NCBI GenBank assembly: GCA_032111745.1
Contig: JAULUH010000088.1
Span: 1 to 6,044, forward strand
DNA length: 6,044 nt
Direction: 5' to 3'
DNA from: JAULUH01 sp032111745
Lineage (GTDB): Bacteria; Chloroflexota; Anaerolineae; JAAEKA01
Shown: positions 1 through 4,252 of the stretch, piece after piece
Position numbering within the stretch: position 1 is the stretch's first letter
Layout: each line of letters starts with the position of its first letter
Notes under the pieces: model-generated
The model's database searches: none
What the model saw: only the letters and a program-made list of their open reading frames with translations
What the model was told of the DNA's origin: nothing
Made by a program: the position numbers and the translations under genes

Positions 1-171
1 TGAGGTGCTGATCCCTGTGCGCCGGGCAGAGGGGGGCCAGGGCGCGCAGGAACAGTGACTCCAGAGGGGAGCCGCAGAGGACGCCGAGGGGGAACAGGAC
101 CGGAGAAGCCGGAGCGGAGCAGGATTCGAATATGCGGTAGTGAAGAGGAGGATTGGTGACAAGGTCCGTGG
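1..171. other. Upstream stretch without a supported gene
   Basis: This purine-rich stretch, with many GAG/GGA runs on the plus strand, holds no reading frame with a start codon that I would call a gene. Frame 2 is open from the window edge to a TGA at 56-58 (18 codons, mostly G or C in third position). It could be the tail of a plus-strand gene that begins outside the window, but 18 codons cannot show this. Frame 1 is open from 4 to 159 but reads as low-complexity Gly/Arg/Glu and has no start codon. The operon promoter follows directly at 172. Confidence 0.4.
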
Positions 172-200
172 TTGACGTAAGTGGTGTTGCGCTTTATACT
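172..200 (+). promoter_or_regulatory. Sigma70-type promoter of the small protein/nucleotidyltransferase operon
   Basis: TTGACG at 172-177 matches the -35 consensus TTGACA at five of six positions. TATACT at 195-200 matches the -10 consensus TATAAT at five of six. The spacer is exactly 17 bases, the optimum. Transcription would begin near 206-208, leaving a leader of about 32 bases before the ATG at 239. The promoter also argues against translation from the TTG at 200, because that codon overlaps the last base of the -10 element. No clear operator palindrome is visible next to it. The call rests on consensus match only. Confidence 0.7.
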
Positions 201-227
201 TGCAGGAGAGGCTGTCGCCGGTGGTCC

Positions 228-233
228 GAGGAG
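228..233 (+). promoter_or_regulatory. Ribosome binding site that fixes the start at 239
   Basis: GAGGAG lies five bases upstream of the ATG at 239 and is a good Shine-Dalgarno match. With the promoter just upstream, it decides between the ATG at 239 and the in-frame TTG at 200, in favour of the ATG. Confidence 0.75.
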
Positions 234-238
234 TTGCT

Positions 239-487
239 ATGATTGACCAGGAAATGCTAGCGGCCTATCAGAGGCGTTGGGATGCGGTTGCTGACTTGAG
301 GCGCTTGGAGCAGCAACAGGAAACCGTTGGCGAACGTTGGCGCAAGTTGAATGCGCTGCTGCGGATGGCGGCAGCCCTTGACCTGCAACCAGTTGTCGAT
401 CAACAGCAGGAGGAGTTGGCGCGCCAGCGATGGAATAGCCTGATTGTGCGGTATCTGGACAGGGTCGAAGGCGAAGGGCGGTCGTGA
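239..487 (+). CDS. Small helical protein of unknown function, partner of the nucleotidyltransferase
   Basis: This gene encodes an 82-residue soluble protein with no family I can name with certainty. It is rich in Gln, Glu, Arg, Leu and Ala and has no signal peptide or membrane segment. It reads as two amphipathic or coiled-coil-like helices (about residues 3-46 and 52-78) separated by a short LDLQP turn. Trp14, Trp34 and Trp65 are likely core positions. The start is the ATG behind GAGGAG. The stop TGA shares its last base with the ATG of the next gene (TGATG), so the two are probably translationally coupled. I recall similar short proteins directly ahead of nucleotidyltransferases in Chloroflexota, but could not check this. 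By position and size it could be the antitoxin, or a substrate or adaptor protein, of the downstream enzyme. It is too short to be a classic AbiEi antitoxin or HEPN toxin. Confidence 0.75.
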   Translation: MIDQEMLAAYQRRWDAVADLRRLEQQQETVGERWRKLNALLRMAAALDLQPVVDQQQEELARQRWNSLIVRYLDRVEGEGRS

Positions 488-1071
488 TGGAGCCGCCAAA
501 AGCGCTTGAGCCGCTCGTTGCTCCCATACAGGCTGTACAGGGCCTGATCGAGGAGTTCGGGGATCGGGGCATCATCATCGGCGGTGTGGCTGCGAGTCTG
601 TTGGGTCAGCCCCGCCTGACCGCTGACGCCGATGCCATGCTGTTACTTTCGCTGGAGGAGCTGCCCAGGCTATTGGAGGCGGCACGAACCATGGGGCTGC
701 ATCCGAGATTCGCCGATGTGATCGAATTCGCTCGCCGCAACCGGGTGGTCCTACTTCGGCATGAACCGAGCGGCATCGACGTGGATATCTCCCTGGGTCT
801 CCTGCCATTTGAGGTCGAGGCGGTCGAGCGTAGCCGCGAGCATCGGGCTGGATCGCTTCGAATTCGCCTCCCTACCCCTGAGGACTTGATAATCCTCAAA
901 GCCGTCGCCCATCGGCCAAAGGACATGCTAGATATCGAAGCAGTGATATCTGCGCATCCTCACCTGGATGCAGAGCGCATTGAGTTTTGGGTTCGACAGT
1001 TCGCGGAGTTACTGGATCTGCCGGAACTATGGGGGGACCTGGAGGCACTACTGACGGGAGGAAGCCGTTAA
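487..1071 (+). CDS. AbiEii/DUF6036-like nucleotidyltransferase
   Basis: This is a 194-residue cytoplasmic protein with a polymerase-beta-type nucleotidyltransferase signature of the AbiEii/DUF6036 style. It has the nucleotide-binding Gly-Gly at 32-33, then a PRLTADAD stretch at 42-49 whose Asp47 and Asp49 fit the metal-binding pair. An IDVDIS strand at 97-102 supplies a candidate third Asp (98 or 100). The C-terminal TPEDLIILKAVAHRPKD stretch (130-146) followed by Asp149 is typical of AbiEii-like proteins, with Lys138 conserved. All expected catalytic residues are present, so it should be active. Such enzymes transfer NMP groups to proteins or tRNA; the target here cannot be read from sequence. 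The chosen ATG sits eight bases after GAAGGG (473-478); a GTG one codon earlier is the alternative. It is the second gene of a two-gene operon, and abortive-infection or toxin roles are inferred from family and context only. Confidence 0.8.
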   Translation: MEPPKALEPLVAPIQAVQGLIEEFGDRGIIIGGVAASLLGQPRLTADADAMLLLSLEELPRLLEAARTMGLHPRFADVIEFARRNRVVLLRHEPSGIDVDISLGLLPFEVEAVERSREHRAGSLRIRLPTPEDLIILKAVAHRPKDMLDIEAVISAHPHLDAERIEFWVRQFAELLDLPELWGDLEALLTGGSR

Positions 1072-1115
1072 GGCGGGGCTGGCAGGGAGTCGTTGCAGAA
1101 CCTGATCGCCGCTAC

Positions 1116-1163
1116 TCACGTGGACGGGCGGGGCGCCACACAGCACCCCACCCGTCGACGTGA
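1116..1163. terminator. Long hairpin between convergent genes
   Basis: Arms 1116-1133 and 1146-1163 pair over 18 positions with two mismatches (1122/1157 and 1129/1150) around a 12-base loop. The second mismatch is a G-U wobble in the minus-strand RNA. It lies 45 bases past the stop of the nucleotidyltransferase gene and beyond the end of the opposing gene, so it could end transcription from either side. No good U-tract follows it on either strand, so classical intrinsic termination is uncertain. RNA protection or a mobile palindrome are alternatives. Confidence 0.45.
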
Positions 1164-1201
1164 AACTAGAGAAGGCCGGAAGGCTGAGGGGCCTGCCGGC
1201 C
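1162..1201 (-). terminator. Probable intrinsic terminator of the propeller gene
   Basis: GGCCGG (1174-1179) pairs with CCGGCC (1196-1201), and AGGC (1181-1184) with GCCT (1191-1194). Together they form a 10-bp GC-rich stem with one A/G mismatch and a six-base loop. Read on the minus strand, the stem is followed by a T-rich tail (TTCTCTAGTTT, seven T of eleven). It begins nine bases past the TAG of the minus-strand gene. The tail is not a pure U-run, so strength is uncertain. Confidence 0.55.
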
Positions 1202-1209
1202 GGGATCAC

Positions 1210-2265
1210 CTAGGGCAGCGCGACCACCTGGGCGCCGAACAGGGCGTTGATCACGGCGGAGACGGCGCCGGTCTTGTCCACGGCCACGGCCGTGACCACG
1301 GGCAGGCCGGTGGCGAACTCGCTGCAGCTCCAGGAGCTGGAGTCACAGGCGTTCACGGTGCCGCCCACGCCGGTGCCGAAGATCTCCACAGCAGCCCAGC
1401 TGGCCTCGTCGAGCTCCACCACGTACAGGGTGCCGTCAGGGCCAAAGGCCAGGTCGACGATGGAGGTGAAGCCGTCAGCCACCACCGAGCAGGCCGGGCT
1501 GGTGGCACAGTCGGCATGCAGCGTGCCGGGCTCGATGCGCCAGACCTGGGACTCGCCTGTGGGCGCCGGGAAGCCCTTCAGCTCACCCACATAGTAGGCG
1601 CCGTCCGGGCCGATGGCGATGCTGGTGGGCACGGCCTCGGCCGGGATGGCGTCCGGCAGGAAGCAGGCGAACTCCAGCCCTGGCGGGGGCGTGGGGCAGC
1701 CGGCCAGAGCCTTCAGGTTGGCGGTGGACGCGAGCTCCGTGGGGAAGGTGGCGACCCAGTCGACGTTGCCTGCCATATCGGCGATCAACAGGGCATTGGC
1801 GCCGGCATCGGCGACCAACGCGGTGCCCCCGTTCAGGGCCTCCACGTCGAAGGGGTTCGAGTCGATCTCGCCCCCGTCGGGGTTCACGGCGGCCTCGAAC
1901 GCGCCCAGGTCCGCTACTTCCTGCAGGTTGCCGCGGGAGGCGCGGTAGAGCTTCTGAGCCGAATCACTGTCGCCCAGGCCGGTGATGGCAAACATGTTGC
2001 CGCGGCCGAGGGGGGCCATGTCGGCGACACCCGGCAGCGAGACCACCAGGCTGCCTTCGCCCTTGCGCAGCTCGACGATGCCTGCGCCGGCATCCGCGGC
2101 CAGCAGGCTATTGTCGGGCGAGGCCGCCAGGCCGAAGACCGGGCCGGCGTAGTCGTACGCCGGTATATCGTCAGCATACGCAGCCGGAACGGCGGCGAGA
2201 AGCAGCACGGCAAGGGCGGTCAGAACCAGTGAGCGCCGGCTCAGCGAAGATCGCAACACTTTCAT
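1210..2265 (-). CDS. Exported ScyD/ScyE-family beta-propeller protein
   Basis: This gene encodes a 351-residue exported protein. The N-terminus has a basic region, a hydrophobic stretch at 13-29 and a likely signal-peptidase site after AYA at 31. SRRSLVL at 9-15 resembles a twin-arginine motif, so Tat export is possible. The mature part shows recurring propeller-type blades: SPDNSLLAADAG (49-60), NPFDVEAL with VADAGANALL (137-160), IGPDGAYYVGELKGFP (218-233) and FGPDGTLYVVEL (274-285). This pattern matches the ScyD/ScyE family, named after proteins encoded in cyanobacterial scytonemin gene clusters. No other scytonemin gene is present here, so scytonemin synthesis should not be inferred. Six cysteines after the signal peptide fall into close pairs (190/201, 253/259, 307/314) and suggest disulfides outside the cytoplasm. 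The ATG has a strong GGAGG (2273-2277) seven bases upstream. It is monocistronic, with a hairpin-bearing leader and its own terminator. Confidence 0.85.
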   Translation of the reverse strand: MKVLRSSLSRRSLVLTALAVLLLAAVPAAYADDIPAYDYAGPVFGLAASPDNSLLAADAGAGIVELRKGEGSLVVSLPGVADMAPLGRGNMFAITGLGDSDSAQKLYRASRGNLQEVADLGAFEAAVNPDGGEIDSNPFDVEALNGGTALVADAGANALLIADMAGNVDWVATFPTELASTANLKALAGCPTPPPGLEFACFLPDAIPAEAVPTSIAIGPDGAYYVGELKGFPAPTGESQVWRIEPGTLHADCATSPACSVVADGFTSIVDLAFGPDGTLYVVELDEASWAAVEIFGTGVGGTVNACDSSSWSCSEFATGLPVVTAVAVDKTGAVSAVINALFGAQVVALP

Positions 2266-2305
2266 CTAGAAACCTCCAAGAGTGAACTCTACGGACCGAT
2301 GTGCT

Positions 2306-2343
2306 GTACGGGGGGTGCCCGACGACGTCCGGCACCCCAGTAC
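2306..2343 (-). promoter_or_regulatory. Long hairpin in the probable leader of the propeller gene
   Basis: The stem pairs GTAC (2306-2309) with GTAC (2340-2343), GGGGTGCC (2312-2319) with GGCACCCC (2331-2338), and GAC (2321-2323) with GTC (2327-2329). Small internal mismatches separate the three blocks and the loop is three bases. It lies 41 bases upstream of the minus-strand gene start. On that strand a TTTAAT (2349-2354) just upstream could be a -10 box, which would place the hairpin at the very 5' end of the mRNA. No good -35 accompanies it. A role in mRNA stability or as an operator is inference. No U-tract follows, so it is not an obvious terminator. Confidence 0.45.
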
Positions 2344-2406
2344 GAGGAATTAAACGACTCCCATCGCGTTTCGCGCCATGAGATGGGGCCGATTCCTCCA
2401 AATCTA

Positions 2407-2436
2407 CGCAGAGACGCAAGATTTTGCGTCTCTACG
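2407..2436. repeat. Short palindromic repeat (AGAGACGCAA type)
   Basis: AGAGACGCAA (2410-2419) and TTGCGTCTCT (2424-2433) are perfect inverted copies around a four-base GATT loop. The arms extend to 13 bp (2407-2419 and 2424-2436) with one mismatch. Palindromes of this GTAGAGACGC...GCGTCTCTAC type are, from memory, scattered in many copies in intergenic regions of Chloroflexota and Cyanobacteria, which suggests a REP- or MITE-like element. Only one copy is in this window, so repetition cannot be shown here. It sits between two divergent genes. Confidence 0.6.
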
Positions 2437-2480
2437 AGCCGAAATCGCATCCCTTTGTGAAGGCCGCTGGTCATTCCACC

Positions 2481-2870
2481 ATGACACAATCTCTGGTTGC
2501 GCTAAGCATGCTGGTTCGAGACTACGATGAGGCCATCGAGTTCTTCACGCGCGCGCTGCGCTTCCTGCTCGTCGAGGACACAGCCCTGGGAGGAGACAAG
2601 CGCTGGGTCGTCGTTGCCCCGCAAGGCCCTGGCGGCGCCAGGCTCCTGTTGGCCCGGGCTGCCACCGATGCCCAGCGGGCCGCCATCGGCAACCAGGCCG
2701 GCGGCCGGGTGTTCCTCTTCCTGCACACCTCAGACTTCTGGGCCGACTACCGGCACATGCAGGCGCAGGGCGTGCGGTTCATCGAAGCCCCGCGCGACGA
2801 GCCGTACGGACTGGTGGCGGTGTTCCTGGACCTGTATGGGAACAAGTGGGATCTCATCCAGCCGAAGTGA
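2481..2870 (+). CDS. VOC-family (glyoxalase/bleomycin-resistance fold) protein
   Basis: This gene encodes a 129-residue cytoplasmic protein with the paired beta-alpha-beta-beta-beta modules of the vicinal oxygen chelate superfamily. Module 1 starts with VALSMLVRDYDEAIEFFTRA (6-25), the usual VOC opening. Module 2 covers about 77-127, with FLHTSDFWADY (80-90), the AQGVRFIEAPRDEPYG loop (95-110) and a DLYGNKWDLIQ end (117-127). His82 and Asp124 could be metal ligands; the first strand lacks the His found there in glyoxalase I. Substrate and reaction are not predictable, and dioxygenase-like, resistance or isomerase roles all exist in this family. The ATG at 2481 gives the normal family length. 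An in-frame TTG at 2424 would begin inside the palindromic repeat and is rejected. No strong Shine-Dalgarno is visible; GAAGG at 2459-2463 is 17 bases away. The 3' end overlaps the opposing gene by 17 bases. Confidence 0.85.
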   Translation: MTQSLVALSMLVRDYDEAIEFFTRALRFLLVEDTALGGDKRWVVVAPQGPGGARLLLARAATDAQRAAIGNQAGGRVFLFLHTSDFWADYRHMQAQGVRFIEAPRDEPYGLVAVFLDLYGNKWDLIQPK

Positions 2871-3825
2871 CGGGAGCGCTGGCAGCGTGGTATGCGATCA
2901 TGTTCGCCAGTGACTCGTTGCCACCACACAGGAGCAAGACCACATGGTCGTGCTCCTGGAAGCGATGGCTCACCTTCCTGGCCGCCGCCAGGGTACAGGA
3001 AGCGGCCAGCTCGGTCAGCACCTTTGCCCGCTCCAGCAGGAACCGCTGCGCTTCGATGGCCTCCAGATCGGAGACCACCAGGTGCTCCTCCAGGTGCTTC
3101 TGGGCAATTCGCAAGGCATCCTCCGCCACATAGGGAGCACATAGCGTCTTGGCAAGAGACGTCGGCACGATCTGTACCACCTCGCCGGCCTGCAGCGCCT
3201 GCGCCATGGTGTCAGCACCCTCGGTCTCCACACCCCAGATTCTGACCCGTGGCTTCAGCGCCTTGGCTGCTACAGTAATGCCCGCGATTAGACCGCCGCC
3301 ACCGACGCTGACGAAGATGTCCGTGGCTTCCGGAAGCTTCTCCAGGATCTCCAGCCCGATCGTGCCATTGCCGGCCATCTGATAGGGGTCATCGTAGGGG
3401 TGAAGGTAGCCATATCCGTCTGACCGGAAGGCCTCCGCCAGCGCGATGGCTGACGGGGCGTCGGCTGTGATCCTCACCTCTGCACCGTAGGACCTGGTTG
3501 CCTCCACGTAGTTGGCGGGCGTGTAGGCTGGCATGCAGATGACAGCGTTCACTCCCAGCGACCTGGCGGCATACGCCACCCCTTGGGCGAAGTTGCCCCC
3601 GCTGAACGCCACCACACCCTTGTCGCGGGCGGGACGCGCCAGGCGCAGGATCTGGTTGAAGGCGCCGCGCGGCTTGAAAGAGCCTGTCTTCTGGAAGAGT
3701 TCCAGCTTGAGGTGGACGTTGGTACCCAGAACGGTGCTAAGGGTCCGGTTCCCTTCCAGGGGAGTCTCGACTACGTAGGAAGAAATCATCTCTCGTGCCG
3801 ACTCGATGTCGCTAAGACTGATCAT
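2854..3825 (-). CDS. PLP-dependent threonine/serine dehydratase (fold type II)
   Basis: This 323-residue cytoplasmic enzyme is the length of catabolic threonine dehydratases and serine racemases, and has no C-terminal ACT regulatory domain. The PLP lysine is Lys51 in KTGSFKPRGA (46-55). SGGNFAQG (75-82) is the substrate-binding Asn loop, GGGGL (175-179) the PLP phosphate loop, and CGGN (300-303) the C-terminal pyridine-contact motif. The likely reaction is deamination of L-threonine or L-serine to the 2-oxo acid and ammonia. Serine racemase, hydroxyaspartate dehydratase or EutB-like activity cannot be excluded. Phe79 replaces the usual His of the SxGNHxQ motif, and the SLAKTLCAPY stretch (223-232) departs from the common ADGL form, so this is a divergent subgroup. 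The start at 3825 fits family alignment; an upstream in-frame ATG at 3942 would add 39 unrelated residues overlapping the previous gene. The Shine-Dalgarno is weak (GGGG, 3830-3833). It is the last gene of the minus-strand run, 61 bases after the ABM gene. Confidence 0.9.
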   Translation of the reverse strand: MISLSDIESAREMISSYVVETPLEGNRTLSTVLGTNVHLKLELFQKTGSFKPRGAFNQILRLARPARDKGVVAFSGGNFAQGVAYAARSLGVNAVICMPAYTPANYVEATRSYGAEVRITADAPSAIALAEAFRSDGYGYLHPYDDPYQMAGNGTIGLEILEKLPEATDIFVSVGGGGLIAGITVAAKALKPRVRIWGVETEGADTMAQALQAGEVVQIVPTSLAKTLCAPYVAEDALRIAQKHLEEHLVVSDLEAIEAQRFLLERAKVLTELAASCTLAAARKVSHRFQEHDHVVLLLCGGNESLANMIAYHAASAPVTSAG

Positions 3826-3886
3826 GCTACCCCGGAAGTTGTGATCCTCTGGCTGGGTTATACATGTGAATGTCTGGCAATCTGTT

Positions 3887-4210
3887 TCAGCTCTCCCCAC
3901 TTCTCTCCGCTCTGATCTCATAATGCTGCGCTTGTTCATCAAAATGGGAGAGTATCTCCCTCGCCTTCTCCGGGACTACGGCTACTTCGTAATCTTCGCC
4001 TGCAAACTCACGGACAGCGTCCAGCGAATCGAACAACATGATGGTGACGAATTCAACTTCCTCACCGACCTCACGGCGAAGCAATTGAATGCCCCTGAAG
4101 CCGCCAATGTGGCGATTCTGAATGCCGGTGAAGATCTCCTCTTTGAGCAGCGCCTCATACTTGTCTGAGTTGCCAGGGTTTGTCCATCCATGCCAGATTC
4201 GGCCAATCAT
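3887..4210 (-). CDS. Antibiotic biosynthesis monooxygenase (ABM) family protein
   Basis: This gene encodes a 107-residue soluble protein of the dimeric alpha-beta-barrel ABM type. It opens with MIGRIWHGWTNPGNSDKYEA (1-20), in which strand one leads into the helix that holds the Tyr-Glu-Ala-Leu-Leu stretch. A central strand follows with GGFRGIQLLRR (36-46), then EVEFVTIMLFDSLDAVREFA (51-70), the typical strand-helix hallmark. The C-terminal strand is HYEI (97-100). Members oxidise small aromatic or polyketide substrates without cofactors, degrade heme, or have unknown roles; nothing here tells which, and the heme-degrading subtype is not obvious. The start has GGGAGA (4221-4226) ten bases upstream. 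The gene lies 42 bases after the sensor gene and 61 before the dehydratase, so all three are probably co-transcribed. A link to amino-acid catabolism is only suggested by this neighbourhood. Confidence 0.8.
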   Translation of the reverse strand: MIGRIWHGWTNPGNSDKYEALLKEEIFTGIQNRHIGGFRGIQLLRREVGEEVEFVTIMLFDSLDAVREFAGEDYEVAVVPEKAREILSHFDEQAQHYEIRAERSGES

Positions 4211-4252
4211 GTTTCGCTTGTCTCCCTGGTCTTCAACCCTATCCGCTTCCGG

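Noticed and set aside
200..238. N-terminal extension of the small protein from TTG at 200
   Set aside because: The TTG overlaps the last base of the -10 box, while the ATG at 239 has a good Shine-Dalgarno.
487..1071. Classic type IV AbiEi/AbiEii toxin-antitoxin system
   Set aside because: The upstream partner is 82 residues and shows no winged-helix AbiEi features, so the classic label is not justified.
1093..2232. Long plus-strand reading frame (379 codons) opposite the propeller gene
   Set aside because: It starts at TTG without a fitting ribosome binding site, its product is a low-complexity Gly/His/Gln/Ala-rich string without motifs, and it mirrors the well-supported minus-strand gene. 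It is a GC-driven shadow.
1210..2265. Assignment of a scytonemin biosynthesis locus
   Set aside because: Only the propeller family resembles ScyD/ScyE; none of the biosynthetic enzymes is present in the window.
2424..2480. N-terminal extension of the VOC protein from TTG at 2424
   Set aside because: It would begin in the palindromic repeat and add 19 residues not expected in front of a VOC module.
3857..3880. Internal promoter before the dehydratase: TTGCCA (3875-3880) and TATAAC (3857-3862) on the minus strand
   Set aside because: Both hexamers match well but the spacer is only 12 bases, too short for a sigma70-type promoter.
3826..3942. 39-residue N-terminal extension of the dehydratase from ATG at 3942
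   Set aside because: It overlaps the end of the ABM gene by 56 bases and encodes residues unlike the family; ATG at 3825 gives the normal length.
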